Source of the DNA: Nonomuraea deserti
GTDB taxonomy: Bacteria; Actinomycetota; Actinomycetes; Streptosporangiales; Streptosporangiaceae
Length of the DNA stretch: 62,444 nucleotides
Assembly: GCF_004348685.1 (NCBI RefSeq)
Contig: NZ_SMKO01000030.1
Coordinates: forward strand, 1-62,444
Reading direction: 5' to 3'
Positions 17,985-27,224 of the stretch are shown here, piece after piece. The number at the start of each line of letters is the position of its first letter. Positions within the stretch are counted from its first letter, which is position 1. A program made the translations under genes and the position numbers. A model generated the notes under the pieces. It was not told the origin of the DNA, did not search any database, and was given only the letters and a program-made list of their open reading frames with translations.

Positions 17985-19430
17985 ATGCCGGTCTCCGTAC
18001 AGATGCCCCAGCTCGGCGAGAGCGTGACCGAGGGCACCGTAACCCGTTGGCTGAAGAAGGAGGGCGAGCGCGTCGAGGCTGACGAGCCGCTCCTCGAAGT
18101 GTCGACCGACAAGGTCGACACCGAGATCCCGTCGCCGTCCGCGGGCGTCCTCACCAAGATCGTGGTGGCCGAGGACGAGACGGTCGAGGTCGGGGCCGAG
18201 CTCGCCGTCATCGACGAGAACGGCCAGGCGGGCGCCACCGCGTCGGCTCCCGAGGCGGCCCCGGCCGCCGAGCCGGCTCCGCAGCCCGAGCCTGAGCCCG
18301 AGCCCGCACCGGCTCCTCCCGCCTCTTCGATCCCGCAGCCGGCTCCGGCGCAGCCCGCCCCGGCTCCCGCACCGGCTCCGCAGCCCGCCCCGCAGGCGCC
18401 CGCGCCTGAGCGGCAGGCGCCGGCCGCCGAGCCCACACCGATCCCGTCGGGCGACAGCCCTTACGTGACGCCGCTGGTGCGCAAGCTCGCCAACGAGCAC
18501 GGGGTCGACCTCGACTCGATCACGGGCACCGGCGTCGGCGGCCGCATCCGCAAGCAGGACGTGCTCGAGGCGGCCAAGACGCAGCGCGAGAAGGCCGCCC
18601 AGGCCACGCAGGCGCCCGCCGCCGCCCAGCCCGCCGCCGCTCCCGCTCCCGCGGCCCAGGCTCCGGCCGCCGCCGCGGCGCCCGAGCCGGTGGAGGTCGA
18701 CACGACGCTGCGCGGCCGCACCGAGAAGATGTCGCGCCTGCGCCAGACGATGTCCAAGCGGCTGGTCGAGTCGCTGCAGACGGCGGCGCAGCTCACCACG
18801 GTGGTCGAGGTCGACGTCACCAAGATCGCGCGGCTGCGCGAGCAGGCGAAGGCCGACTTCGTCCGCCGCGAGGGCGTCAAGCTGTCGTTCATGCCGTTCT
18901 TCGAGATGGCGGCCATCGAGGCGCTCAAGCAGCACCCGAAGCTCAATGCGACCATCAACAACGAGACCATGGAGGTCACCTACTTCGACGTCGAGCACCT
19001 GGGGATCGCGGTCGACACCGAGCGCGGCCTGATCGCGGCGGTCATCAAGAACGCCGGCGACCTCAACCTCGCCGGGCTCGCCCGCAAGACGGCCGACCTG
19101 GCCGAGCGCACGCGCGCCAACAAGGTGACCCCGGACGAGATCACCGGCGGCACGTTCACGCTGACCAACACCGGCAGCCGGGGCGCCCTGTTCGACACGC
19201 CGATCCTCAACCAGCCGCAGGTGGGCATGCTCGGCACCGGCGCCGTCGTGAAGCGGCCCGTGGTGATCGACACGCCTGAGGGCGAGGCCATCTCCGTGCG
19301 GTCGATGGTCTACCTCGCGCTGACCTACGACCACCGGCTGGTGGACGGCGCCGACGCGGCGCGCTTCCTGACGACGGTCAAGCGCCGTCTCGAGGAGGGC
19401 CGCTTCGAGGCCCAGCTCGGGCTCGCGTAG
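17985..19430 (+). CDS. sucB: 2-oxoacid dehydrogenase E2, dihydrolipoyl acyltransferase
   Basis: 481 residues. One lipoyl domain (1-77) with lipoyl-lysine K43 in [11 protein letters not shown], a long Ala/Pro-rich linker (about 80-155), the peripheral-subunit-binding domain ([18 protein letters not shown]...[10 protein letters not shown]), a second Ala/Pro linker, and the acyltransferase domain ending in [14 protein letters not shown] with the catalytic His. A single lipoyl domain is typical of actinobacterial succinyl- or shared E2. Whether it serves the 2-oxoglutarate or pyruvate complex cannot be fixed from sequence. It pairs with lpdA upstream and with lipB/lipA downstream, which make its cofactor. 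Confidence 0.92.
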   Translation: MPVSVQMPQLGESVTEGTVTRWLKKEGERVEADEPLLEVSTDKVDTEIPSPSAGVLTKIVVAEDETVEVGAELAVIDENGQAGATASAPEAAPAAEPAPQPEPEPEPAPAPPASSIPQPAPAQPAPAPAPAPQPAPQAPAPERQAPAAEPTPIPSGDSPYVTPLVRKLANEHGVDLDSITGTGVGGRIRKQDVLEAAKTQREKAAQATQAPAAAQPAAAPAPAAQAPAAAAAPEPVEVDTTLRGRTEKMSRLRQTMSKRLVESLQTAAQLTTVVEVDVTKIARLREQAKADFVRREGVKLSFMPFFEMAAIEALKQHPKLNATINNETMEVTYFDVEHLGIAVDTERGLIAAVIKNAGDLNLAGLARKTADLAERTRANKVTPDEITGGTFTLTNTGSRGALFDTPILNQPQVGMLGTGAVVKRPVVIDTPEGEAISVRSMVYLALTYDHRLVDGADAARFLTTVKRRLEEGRFEAQLGLA

Positions 19431-19446
19431 ACGCAGGGTTGTCGTG

Positions 19447-19478
19447 ACGCCGGGCGGTCCTCACGGGCCGCCCGGCGT
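19447..19478 (+). terminator. Hairpin terminator after the lpdA-sucB pair
   Basis: An 11-base GC-rich stem (19447-19457 with 19468-19478, arm ACGCCGGGCGG) and a 10-base loop, 17 bases after the sucB stop. No strong T-run follows, as is common in high-GC genomes. Confidence 0.65.
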
Positions 19479-19673
19479 CCGCGTGCAGGCCCTGCCCTCG
19501 CGACGACCGGTACGCCGGGCCCGTGCGGGCCGCACGCAGCGTCCCCCGGCGGGCACGACGTCGCACGGCCCGGGACGGGCGCGCGGCGTGGCCCCCGTGC
19601 CGGGCGCGGGGTCGGGGCAACACGGCTGAAGTGGTGGCGCGCCGCCGGCAAGGCCGCGGCGTACATTGGGATG

Positions 19674-20567
19674 ATGGCGATCATCGTGACGGGGGCGTCG
19701 GGGCTGCTCGGCTCGGCGCTGGTCGAGGCGCTGCGGGCCGAGGGCCGGGAGGTCGTCAGGCTGGTACGCCGGGAGCCCCGCGGAGCCGGTGAGGCGTACT
19801 GGCAGCCGCGGGAGCAGGTGATCGACCTGGCCGCGCTCGAGGGCGCCGACGGCGTGGTCCATCTCGCCGGGGCGTCGATCGGCGACCGGCGGTGGAGCGA
19901 GGCGTACAAGCGGGAACTGGTCGCCAGCCGGGTGGAGGGCACCCGGGTGCTCGTCGACGCCCTGCGGGAGTTGGAGGCGCCGCCCAGGGTGCTCCTGTCG
20001 GCGTCCGGGGTCGACTTCTACGGCGACACCGGGGATCGGGTCATCGACGAGAGCCAGGGCCGGGGCGAGGGTTTCCTGGCGGACCTGTGCGCGGCATGGG
20101 AGGGCGAGGCGGAGCGGGCCGGGGAGGCGGGGGTCAGGACCGCGTTCGCGCGTACGGGGCTCGTGCTGAGCCGCCGGGGCGGGGCGCTGGGAAGGATGTT
20201 GCCGATCTTCAGGCTGGGGCTGGGGGCGCCGCTCGGGTCGGGGAAGCAGTACTGGTCGTGGATCAGCGTGGACGACTGGGTGGGCGCCGCTCTCCATGTC
20301 CTGAAAAATCAGGACATGGTGGGCCCGGTCAATTTCACCTCGCCCTCCCCCGTCACCAACGCCGAGTTCACAAGGACGCTCGGGAAAGCCCTGCGCAGAA
20401 GCACGATGCCGCTCCCCGTGCCGGCGTTCGCGCTGTCCGCGGGGCTCGGTGAGTTCGCCCGCGAGGCGCTCCTCCCCGGCCACCGGGTCCTGCCGGCGAA
20501 GCTGTCCGACTCCGGCCACCGCTTCGCGCATACCAGCCTCGGTGAGGCGCTCAGCGCCGTACTCTAG
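19674..20567 (+). CDS. TIGR01777-type SDR epimerase-like protein
   Basis: 297 residues. N-terminal Rossmann motif VTGASGLLGSALVEALRAEG, then VVHLAGASIGDRRWSEAYKREL and the family's TR-x-G-V-V-L equivalent (ARTGLVLSRRGGALG), with C-terminal GQDMVGPVNFTSP-like residues. These are NAD(P)-binding extended-SDR proteins of undefined substrate (SDR39U1/YfcH group). A TACATT box (19662-19667) ends 6 bases before the second ATG, so 19674 is preferred over 19671. Confidence 0.85.
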   Translation: MAIIVTGASGLLGSALVEALRAEGREVVRLVRREPRGAGEAYWQPREQVIDLAALEGADGVVHLAGASIGDRRWSEAYKRELVASRVEGTRVLVDALRELEAPPRVLLSASGVDFYGDTGDRVIDESQGRGEGFLADLCAAWEGEAERAGEAGVRTAFARTGLVLSRRGGALGRMLPIFRLGLGAPLGSGKQYWSWISVDDWVGAALHVLKNQDMVGPVNFTSPSPVTNAEFTRTLGKALRRSTMPLPVPAFALSAGLGEFAREALLPGHRVLPAKLSDSGHRFAHTSLGEALSAVL

Positions 20568-20609
20568 GATGCCGTTCCACTACTTTCTGCACGTCGGGAG
20601 ATTCTTGAC

Positions 20610-21347
20610 ATGAGCAGGTCAGGACAGTCGCACATCCTCGCCATCGGCGGTGGATCGTTCCGCCCGAGCAACCGCTACAGCTTCATCGAGGCGAGCCCGC
20701 TGCTGCGCTACGGCCTCGACCTGACCGGACAGGACCGCCCGAAGCTCGGCCTGGTCGCCACGGCGCTCGGCGACTCCAGCGACTGGCTGCTGAAGATGTA
20801 CGGCGCCTTCGCCGGGTGGGACGTCGAGCTGAGCCATCTGACGGTGTTCCCGATGCCCAACGTGCCCGATCCCCGGGCCTGGATGCTCGAACAGGACATG
20901 ATCTACGTCAGCGGCGGCAGCGTCGCCAACCTCATGGCGTTGTGGCGGCTGCACGGCCTGGACGAGGCGTTCGGCGAGGCGTGGCAGGCGGGCGTGGTGC
21001 TGTCCGGGCAGAGCGCGGGCGCGTTGTGCTGGCACGTCGGGGGCAACACCGACTCCTTCGGCCCGGAGCTGCAGGTGTGGGCCGAGGGCATGGCCCTGCT
21101 GCCCTACTCGTGCGGCGTCCACTACGACTCCGACCCGCAGCGCCGCGAGCTGCTGCAGAAGTCGGTGGCCGACGGCGAGCTGCCCGGCGGATACGCCGCC
21201 GACGAGGGCGTCGGGCTGCATTACGTGGGCACCGAGTTCATCCAGGCCGTGACCGTCGAGCCGGGCGGCTACGCCTACAAGCTCGAGCACGACGGCGCCA
21301 GCGGGGTCAAGGAGGTCAGGATCGAGCCACGGTTGCTGACCCCCTGA
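20610..21347 (+). CDS. Peptidase E-like Ser peptidase (S51)
   Basis: 245 residues. The nucleophile strand is [17 protein letters not shown], with Ser in G-Q-S-A-G near residue 134. [20 protein letters not shown] and the C-terminal [11 protein letters not shown] / [13 protein letters not shown] segments match the S51 dipeptidase E family, which cleaves Asp-Xaa dipeptides. Whether this member has the same specificity is not known. It stands alone on the plus strand between the SDR gene and lipB. Confidence 0.85.
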   Translation: MSRSGQSHILAIGGGSFRPSNRYSFIEASPLLRYGLDLTGQDRPKLGLVATALGDSSDWLLKMYGAFAGWDVELSHLTVFPMPNVPDPRAWMLEQDMIYVSGGSVANLMALWRLHGLDEAFGEAWQAGVVLSGQSAGALCWHVGGNTDSFGPELQVWAEGMALLPYSCGVHYDSDPQRRELLQKSVADGELPGGYAADEGVGLHYVGTEFIQAVTVEPGGYAYKLEHDGASGVKEVRIEPRLLTP

Positions 21348-21384
21348 TTACCCTTCGAAGGTAAGGGAACGGCACAATAGGCTC

Positions 21385-22077
21385 ATGCGCCCCATCCACG
21401 GGGACGATCCCCACGCACTCGCCATCGTCCGCCTTGGTGTCGACGTCCCCTACGAGCAGGCCTGGTCGCTGCAGCGCTGGGTGCACGACAAGCGGGTCGC
21501 CGGCGAGCTGACCGACACCGTCCTGTTCCTGGAGCACGCGCCGGTCTACACCGCGGGCAAGCGCACCGCCCCGCATGAGCGACCCGCCGACGGCACCCCG
21601 GTCATCGACGTCGACCGGGGCGGCCGGCTCACCTGGCACGGCCCCGGGCAGCTCGTCGCCTACCCCATCGTCGCGATCACCGACGTGGTCGCCTACGCCT
21701 GCCGCCTGGAAGACGTGATGATCCAGATCTGCGCCGACTTCGGCGTCGCGGCCAGGCGCGTGCGGGGACGCGGCGGCGTCTGGGCGGCCGGCGAACCCAG
21801 CCTCGGCCTGCCCGACCGCCAGCTCGGCGCGGTCGGGTTGCGCGTCACGCGCGGCGTCACCATGCACGGCTTCGCCCTCAACTGCGCCAACGACCCGCGC
21901 TGGTTCAACCGCATCACGCCGTGCGGCATCCCCGGCGTGGGCGTCTCCTCGCTGTCGGCGGAGACAGGCCGTCGCATCGTGGTCGAGGAGGTCATGCCGA
22001 TCGCGGAGAAGCGGCTGGCCGAAGCGCTCGGCATGGAGCCGTACGACCTGCACGAGGAGGATCTCCTCCGCCGGTGA
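21385..22077 (+). CDS. lipB: Octanoyl-[ACP]:protein N-octanoyltransferase
   Basis: 230 residues. Family motifs: [34 protein letters not shown] (the RGG...T-x-H-GPGQ signature) and [17 protein letters not shown], then [13 protein letters not shown] with the catalytic cysteine in P-C-G-I. LipB moves octanoate from acyl carrier protein to lipoyl domains; LipA, encoded 190 bases downstream, inserts the sulfurs. A TAGGCT box lies about 8 bases before the ATG. Confidence 0.95.
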   Translation: MRPIHGDDPHALAIVRLGVDVPYEQAWSLQRWVHDKRVAGELTDTVLFLEHAPVYTAGKRTAPHERPADGTPVIDVDRGGRLTWHGPGQLVAYPIVAITDVVAYACRLEDVMIQICADFGVAARRVRGRGGVWAAGEPSLGLPDRQLGAVGLRVTRGVTMHGFALNCANDPRWFNRITPCGIPGVGVSSLSAETGRRIVVEEVMPIAEKRLAEALGMEPYDLHEEDLLRR

Positions 22078-22257
22078 CCGTACCGGCACCTGACCATGCC
22101 GGAAACCGGCCTGTGCTGCGCGTGTGACGTCCGTCCTCCTCGCGCTCGGGGCGCACCCGCCGCCGTACGCCGCCGCGGAGCGGGTGGACGTCAGGCGGGT
22201 CCGGCCTGGTCACGTGGGCGCGTACGCCCCCTCGGACAGCGCGGGTCGCGGGAGACG

Positions 22258-22263
22258 TAAGCT
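22258..22263 (+). promoter_or_regulatory. -10 box of a probable leaderless promoter for lipA
   Basis: TAAGCT ends 6 bases before the lipA GTG at 22270. There is no Shine-Dalgarno sequence, so transcription likely begins at the start codon. Confidence 0.5.
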
Positions 22264-22269
22264 GAGAAC

Positions 22270-23199
22270 GTGACCGTTGCTCCTGAAGGCCGAAAGCTCC
22301 TCCGCCTGGAGGTGCGCAACGCCGAAACCCCTATCGAGCGCAAGCCCCCGTGGATCAAGACCAAGCTGAAGACGGGCCCCGAATACACCGAGCTCAAGTC
22401 GCTGGTGCGCCGGGAGGGTCTGCACACGGTCTGTGAAGAGGCGGGCTGTCCCAATATCTACGAGTGCTGGGAGGACCGCGAGGCCACCTTCCTCATCGGC
22501 GGCGACCAGTGCACGCGCCGCTGCGACTTCTGCCAGATCGACACGGGCAAACCCAAGGAATACGACCGCGACGAGCCCCGCAGGGTGGCCGAGTCCGTCC
22601 AGCAGATGGGCCTGCGCTACGCCACCGTCACGGGAGTGGCCCGCGACGACCTGCCCGACGGCGGCGCCTGGCTCTACGCCGAGACCGCGCGCCAGATCCA
22701 CGCGCTGCTGCCCGGCTGCGGCGTCGAGCTGCTGGTGCCCGACTTCAACGGCAACCCCGACCAGCTGGAGGAGGTCTTCTCCAGCCGGCCCGAGGTGTTC
22801 GCGCACAACGTCGAGACGGTACCGCGGATCTTCAAGCGCATCCGCCCGGCCTTCCGCTACGACCGCTCGCTCGGGGTGATCACGACGGCCCGCGAGGCCG
22901 GGATGGTCACCAAGTCCAACCTGATCCTGGGCATGGGCGAGACGCGCGAGGAGATCACCGAGGCCATGCGCGACCTCCACGCGGCCGGCACCGACCTGCT
23001 GACGATCACCCAGTACCTCCGGCCGACGCCGCGCCACCACCCGGTGGAGCGGTGGGTCAAGCCGGAGGAGTTCGTCGAGCTGCAGGCCGAGGCCGAGGCC
23101 ATCGGGTTCGCCGGAGTGTTGTCCGGGCCGCTGGTCCGCTCGTCCTACCGGGCGGGCAGGCTCTACAAGCAGGCCATCGAGGCGCGCCAGACCGCTTGA
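22270..23199 (+). CDS. lipA: Lipoyl synthase (radical SAM)
   Basis: 309 residues. Auxiliary cluster cysteines C55, C60 and C66 ([12 protein letters not shown]) and radical-SAM cysteines C81, C85 and C88 (CTRRCDFC) are intact, with the C-terminal RSSYRAG motif whose serine ligates the auxiliary cluster. It inserts two sulfurs into octanoyl groups placed by LipB. Ends before a long GC hairpin. Confidence 0.97.
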   Translation: MTVAPEGRKLLRLEVRNAETPIERKPPWIKTKLKTGPEYTELKSLVRREGLHTVCEEAGCPNIYECWEDREATFLIGGDQCTRRCDFCQIDTGKPKEYDRDEPRRVAESVQQMGLRYATVTGVARDDLPDGGAWLYAETARQIHALLPGCGVELLVPDFNGNPDQLEEVFSSRPEVFAHNVETVPRIFKRIRPAFRYDRSLGVITTAREAGMVTKSNLILGMGETREEITEAMRDLHAAGTDLLTITQYLRPTPRHHPVERWVKPEEFVELQAEAEAIGFAGVLSGPLVRSSYRAGRLYKQAIEARQTA

Positions 23200-23209
23200 G
23201 CGGATGGCA

Positions 23210-23236
23210 GGGCCCCGGGCGCGCGCCCGGGGCTCT
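23210..23236 (+). terminator. Hairpin terminator after lipA
   Basis: A 22-base perfect palindrome (23212-23233; half-site GCCCCGGGCGC) flanked by AG and CTCTTG, 12 bases after the lipA stop. Confidence 0.75.
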
Positions 23237-23244
23237 TGCGTGTC

Positions 23245-23328
23245 CGCCCTGCCGTATCCGCCCTGCCGTATCCGCCCTGCCGAGTCAGCCCTGCCGAGTC
23301 AGCCCTGCCGTATCAGCCCTGCCGTATC
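23245..23328. repeat. Six tandem copies of a 14-bp unit
   Basis: The unit CGCCCTGCCGTATC, with AG/CG and GAG/TAT variants, is repeated six times between the lipA terminator and the AraC-type gene. The period is not a multiple of three. It shares the GCCCTG core with the 13-bp repeat at 9329. Confidence 0.9.
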
Positions 23329-23374
23329 CGCCGGCGTTAGCATGGCCAGGGCCGCCGACAGGAGGATGACGGGC

Positions 23375-24334
23375 ATGGCCGTTCTGATCCGGACCAGCGA
23401 CTTACCCGCCAAGAGCCGCCACGACGCCTGGCGGGCTCTCGTGTGTGACACGCTCGGCCCGCTCGACCTGCGCATCGACCCCGACGCCCCGCTGCGGGGC
23501 GAGATCGAGCTCGGCCAGCTCGGCTCCGTGGGCGTCGGCAGGGTCCGCACCTCCACGCCGCACAGCGTTCACCGCACCCCCGGCCTGATCCGCCGCGACA
23601 ACCCCGACGTCTACCGGGTCGTGCTGGCCGTGTCAGGCAGCCCGCGGATCTCCCAGGACGGCCGGGCCGCCCAGCTCCGCCGCGACGAGTTCGCCATCTA
23701 CGACTTCACCCGCCCGTACGAGCTGGCCTACGACGGGGCGGTGCAGCTCGCGGTGTTCAGCCTGCCGCACGACCTGCTCGCCCTGCCTCCCGGCGCCATG
23801 TCCGAGCTGACGGCGCTGCCCATTACGGCGGAGACGGGCGCCGCCGCGCTCGCCGCCCCGCTGCTGCGCAGGGTGGCGTTCGACCTCGAGAGCTACCAGC
23901 CGGCCAGCGCCGCCAGGCTGGCGACCGTGGTACTCGACCTGATCGGCACCGCCGTCGCCGAGCGGATGGAGCAGGCCCGGACCCTGGCGCCCGACACGCG
24001 CCGGCGCACGCTGCTGCTGCGCGTCCGCGCCTTCATCGAGGAGCGCCTCGGCCAGGCCGACCTCGACCCGGCCACCGTCGCCGCCGCCCACCACATCTCC
24101 GTGCGCTATCTGCACCGGTTGTTCGAGCAGGAGCACACGACGGTGGCCTCCTACATCCGCCAGCGCCGCCTGGAGCGCTGCCGGGCCGACCTGGCCGACG
24201 CCGCGATGCGCGACCTGTCCGTGAGCAGCGTCGGAGCCAGATGGGGGTTGCCCGACTCGGCGCATTTCAGCAGGTTGTTCCGGCGCGCGTACGGGATGCC
24301 GCCCGCGGAGTACCGCCGCGCCGGGGCGCCCTGA
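23375..24334 (+). CDS. AraC-family transcriptional regulator with AraC-binding-like sensor domain
   Basis: 319 residues from the ATG at 23375, which has AGGAGG 9 bases upstream; an ATG at 23366 is too close to that site. The N-terminal ~190 residues form a cupin-like sensor (VVLAVSGSPRISQDGRAA, DEFAIYDFTRPYEL) seen in the AraC-binding-2 group. The C-terminal ~100 hold two helix-turn-helix units (VAAAHHISVRYLHRLFEQEH and SSVGARWGLPDSAHFSRLFR). The inducer is unknown; the neighbouring VOC and hydrolase genes are candidate targets. Confidence 0.88.
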   Translation: MAVLIRTSDLPAKSRHDAWRALVCDTLGPLDLRIDPDAPLRGEIELGQLGSVGVGRVRTSTPHSVHRTPGLIRRDNPDVYRVVLAVSGSPRISQDGRAAQLRRDEFAIYDFTRPYELAYDGAVQLAVFSLPHDLLALPPGAMSELTALPITAETGAAALAAPLLRRVAFDLESYQPASAARLATVVLDLIGTAVAERMEQARTLAPDTRRRTLLLRVRAFIEERLGQADLDPATVAAAHHISVRYLHRLFEQEHTTVASYIRQRRLERCRADLADAAMRDLSVSSVGARWGLPDSAHFSRLFRRAYGMPPAEYRRAGAP

Positions 24335-24377
24335 GCACCCTGCGTGCCGGCGCGCCCTGAGCACCCTGCGTGCCGGC
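24326..24377. repeat. Two exact tandem copies of a 26-bp unit
   Basis: 24326-24351 and 24352-24377 are identical (beginning GCGCCCTGAGCACCCTGCGT). The first copy contains the stop codon of the AraC-type gene, so the duplication sits at its 3' end. Confidence 0.9.
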
Positions 24378-24494
24378 ACGTTTCTGGGCACAGTGCGCTG
24401 AACGTCAAGTCGCCTGGCGTCCAGATCCAAGACCCGGGAGCCGCCGGTCGGCAGACTCATGGGTGTTCCTCCCCAACGGCGAAAGGCCTCGGAC

Positions 24495-24881
24495 ATGCAG
24501 CTTTTTGTGAACCTCCCGGTCAAGGATCTGGAGCGGTCGAAGGAGTTCTTCACCGGCCTCGGCTTCCAGCTGTTCGGCGCGTCCCCCGACATGGCGTCGG
24601 TGATCATCAGTGCGGAGGCGCAGGTCATGCTGCTCACGGAGCCGGTGTTCGCCCAGTACATCACCAAGGACATCGGCGACGCCGCCAAGACCACCGAGTC
24701 GATCCTGGTGCTCGGCGTGGAGAGCCCGGCGCAGGTGGACGAGCTGGTGGACAAGGCGCTGGCGCTCGGCGCCACGCCCGCGGGCGTGCAGCCCGACGAC
24801 GGTTTCCGCTACCAGCGCGGCTTCGCCGACCTCGACGGCCACCACTGGGAGGCGCTGTGCCTGATCCAGCCCGCCGGTTGA
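24495..24881 (+). CDS. VOC-superfamily (glyoxalase-like) protein
   Basis: 128 residues with the beta-alpha-beta-beta-beta pattern of VOC domains: MQLFVNLPVKDLERSKEFFTGLGF, then VMLLTEPVF, and FADLDGHHWEAL at the C-terminus with the usual acidic metal-ligand position. This subgroup is often annotated as an extradiol dioxygenase or glyoxalase without a proven reaction. Its stop codon overlaps the TTG start of the downstream hydrolase, indicating coupling. Confidence 0.82.
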   Translation: MQLFVNLPVKDLERSKEFFTGLGFQLFGASPDMASVIISAEAQVMLLTEPVFAQYITKDIGDAAKTTESILVLGVESPAQVDELVDKALALGATPAGVQPDDGFRYQRGFADLDGHHWEALCLIQPAG

Positions 24882-25672
24882 GCGGCAAGGCGACCTCGGC
24901 GGACGGCACCGCCATCGCCTTCGACCGGTACGGTTCGGGACCGGCCCTCGTCCTGGTCAACGGAGCCTTCACCGACAGGGGGCACGCCACGCTGGCGAGC
25001 GTGGCGGCCGCCCTGGCCCCGTGGTTCACGGTCGTGAACTACGACCGCAGGGGCCGCGGCGACAGCGGCGACACCGGGCCGTACGCCGTCGAGCGGGAGG
25101 TCGAGGATCTGGCCGCGGTCGTCGATGCGGCGGGCGGCACGGCCATGGTGTTCGGCGGCTCGTCGGGGGCCGCGCTGGCGATCGAGGCGGCGGCCGTGAA
25201 CCCGGCGATCTCGAAGCTGGCCCTGTGGGAGCCGCCGTACCACGTGGACGACAGCGCGCCCCCGCTGCCGGACGACTTCGCGGCGCAGCTCGACGCTCTG
25301 GTGCGGGCGGGCAGGCGGGGCGAGGCGGTGGAGCGGTTCATGGTGGAGGCCGCCGAGGCGCCGCCCGAGGCCGTCGCCGCGATGCGCGCGCTGCCGTCCT
25401 GGGTGCCGATGGAGGCGGTCGCGCACACCCTCGCTTACGAGGCGGCCGTGATGGGGCCGGGCAACCGGCTGCCCGCCGGCCGGCTGGCGGCGCTCACGCA
25501 GCCGGCGCTCGTGCTCACCGGCGATGCCGGCCCCGCGTGGATGGCTCGGGCGGGGCAGGCGGTGGCGGCGGCGGTGCCCGGGGCGGTGCACCGCGTGCTG
25601 GAGGGCCAGGCGCACAACGTGGCGCCGGAGGCGCTGGTGCCCGAGCTGCTGGAGTTCTTCGTCACCGCGTGA
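24878..25672 (+). CDS. Alpha/beta-hydrolase
   Basis: 264 residues from a TTG that overlaps the VOC stop codon (24878-24881); no better start is in frame. Fold markers are LVLVNGAFTDRGH, VVNYDRRGRGDSGD, the nucleophile elbow GGSSGAAL (Ser intact), LVLTGDAGP and the C-terminal EGQAHNVAPEAL with the catalytic His. Unlike the fusion protein at 1166, this enzyme keeps a complete triad. Substrate unknown. Confidence 0.85.
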   Translation: MSGKATSADGTAIAFDRYGSGPALVLVNGAFTDRGHATLASVAAALAPWFTVVNYDRRGRGDSGDTGPYAVEREVEDLAAVVDAAGGTAMVFGGSSGAALAIEAAAVNPAISKLALWEPPYHVDDSAPPLPDDFAAQLDALVRAGRRGEAVERFMVEAAEAPPEAVAAMRALPSWVPMEAVAHTLAYEAAVMGPGNRLPAGRLAALTQPALVLTGDAGPAWMARAGQAVAAAVPGAVHRVLEGQAHNVAPEALVPELLEFFVTA

Positions 25673-25779
25673 GGACGAGCGGCGAGCGTGCGGCCGCAGA
25701 AGGTCACGATCCAGCCTGGAAGCGAAAACGGGCGGCCACGTTTTCCATCCGGCACCAGTTGGTTTGTATCCTTCTGAGC

Positions 25780-26460
25780 ATGGCAAAGTCCGAGGACCCA
25801 GAGAAGCCGGGGCGCATCAAACAGCTCCGCATGATCGCGAAGATCATCAAGCAGGCCAATCCCAAGGGGATGCCGATCGTCTTCCTCTCGGCGGTGGGCA
25901 CGCTGGCCGTGGTCGTCGTGATCGGCCTGGTCACGGACTACTTGTGGTATTCGGTGTTCATCGGCGTGCTGGCCGCGTTCACCGTCGGCCTGGTGGTTTT
26001 CGGGCAGCTGGCGCAGAAGGCCCAATACTCGATCCTGCACGGCCAGACGGGCGCCGCGGCGGCGGTGCTGCAGGGCATGCGGGGCAACTGGCAGGTCACC
26101 CCGGCCATCGCGGTCAACCGCGACCAGGACCTGATCCATCTCGTGGTCGGCTATCCGGGCGTCGTGCTGGTGTCCGAGGGGCCGGGCAACCGGGTGGCGA
26201 AGATGCTGGCGGCCGAGAAGAAGCGGGTCGCGCGGGTGGTGCTGGGCGTCGAGATCTACGACATCCAGTGCGGTGACGGCGAAGGGCAGGTGCCGATCAG
26301 CAAGCTGCAGCGCCACATCATGAAGCTGCCGCGCAACCTGAAGAAGCCCTCGGTCAACGAGGTCAAAGACCGGTTGCGGTCGCTGCCGAAGAACATGCCG
26401 ATGCCCAAGGGGCCGATGCCCAAGGGCGCCCGCATGCCGCGCGGCCCCAAGATGCGCTAG
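25780..26460 (+). CDS. DUF4191 membrane protein
   Basis: 226 residues beginning MAKSEDPEKPGRIKQLRMIAKIIK. Two adjacent hydrophobic helices (about 45-90) are followed by a basic cytoplasmic domain ending in a Pro/Met/Lys-rich tail (MPMPKGPMPKGARMPRGPKMR region). It matches actinobacterial DUF4191, usually found next to lipA; here three accessory genes intervene. Function unknown. The stop codon overlaps the GTG of the methyltransferase gene by one base. Confidence 0.85.
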   Translation: MAKSEDPEKPGRIKQLRMIAKIIKQANPKGMPIVFLSAVGTLAVVVVIGLVTDYLWYSVFIGVLAAFTVGLVVFGQLAQKAQYSILHGQTGAAAAVLQGMRGNWQVTPAIAVNRDQDLIHLVVGYPGVVLVSEGPGNRVAKMLAAEKKRVARVVLGVEIYDIQCGDGEGQVPISKLQRHIMKLPRNLKKPSVNEVKDRLRSLPKNMPMPKGPMPKGARMPRGPKMR

Positions 26461-27224
26461 TGCCGTCGGTCTCGTCGCGGGCCAGTCGCGGCTGGTGGGA
26501 CGGCAACGCCGACGACTACCAGGTCGAGCACGGCGGCTTCCTGCGTGACAGCGGCTTCGTGTGGTGTCCGGAAGGCGTGGACGAGGCCGAGGCGCACCTC
26601 CTCGGGGAGGTGCGCGGCCGGCGCGTGCTCGAGATCGGCTGCGGGGCGGCGCAGTGCGCCAGGTGGCTGGTGTCGCAGGGGGCCGAGGTCGCCGCGTTCG
26701 ACATCGCCCACCGCCAGTTGCTCCACGCCAGGCGCATCGACCTCGACACCGGCCTGCGCGTTCCCGTGCTGCAGGCCGACGCCGAGTCGCTGCCGTTCGC
26801 CGGGGCCTCCTTCGACCTGGCCTGCTCGGCGTACGGGGCGCTGCCGTTCGTGGCCGATCCCCTCGCCGTGTTCCGCGAGGTGCGCCGGGTGCTCAGGCCG
26901 GGCGGCCGGTTCGTGTTCTCGGCGAGCCATCCCGTCAGGTGGGCGTTCCCCGATGATCCGGGGCCCCGCGGCCTGACGTCCGACCGGCCCTATTTCGACC
27001 GGTCCCCCTACGTGGAGCACGACGAGCACGGCAACGTGACGTACGTCGAGCATCACCGCACGATGGGCGACTGGGTGAATCTGCTGGTGACGTCGGGGTT
27101 GACCGTCACCGGGCTGCTGGAGCCCGAATGGCCCGAGGGGCACGAGCGGGTGTGGGGTGGCTGGAGCCCGCTGCGCGGCCGTCACCTCCCGGGCACGGCC
27201 ATCTTCAGCTGCTCGCGTACCTAG
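26460..27224 (+). CDS. Class I SAM-dependent methyltransferase
   Basis: 254 residues. Motif I VLEIGCGAAQCARWLVSQGAEV, acidic residue after strand 2 (AFDIAHRQL), motif II/III LACSAYGALPFVADPLAVF and REVRRVLRPGGRFVFSASHPVRW. The N-terminal WWDGNADDYQ is typical of the small-molecule methyltransferase (Methyltransf_11) group. Substrate unknown. The 3' end overlaps the convergent glycosidase-like gene by 20 bases. Confidence 0.88.
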   Translation: MPSVSSRASRGWWDGNADDYQVEHGGFLRDSGFVWCPEGVDEAEAHLLGEVRGRRVLEIGCGAAQCARWLVSQGAEVAAFDIAHRQLLHARRIDLDTGLRVPVLQADAESLPFAGASFDLACSAYGALPFVADPLAVFREVRRVLRPGGRFVFSASHPVRWAFPDDPGPRGLTSDRPYFDRSPYVEHDEHGNVTYVEHHRTMGDWVNLLVTSGLTVTGLLEPEWPEGHERVWGGWSPLRGRHLPGTAIFSCSRT

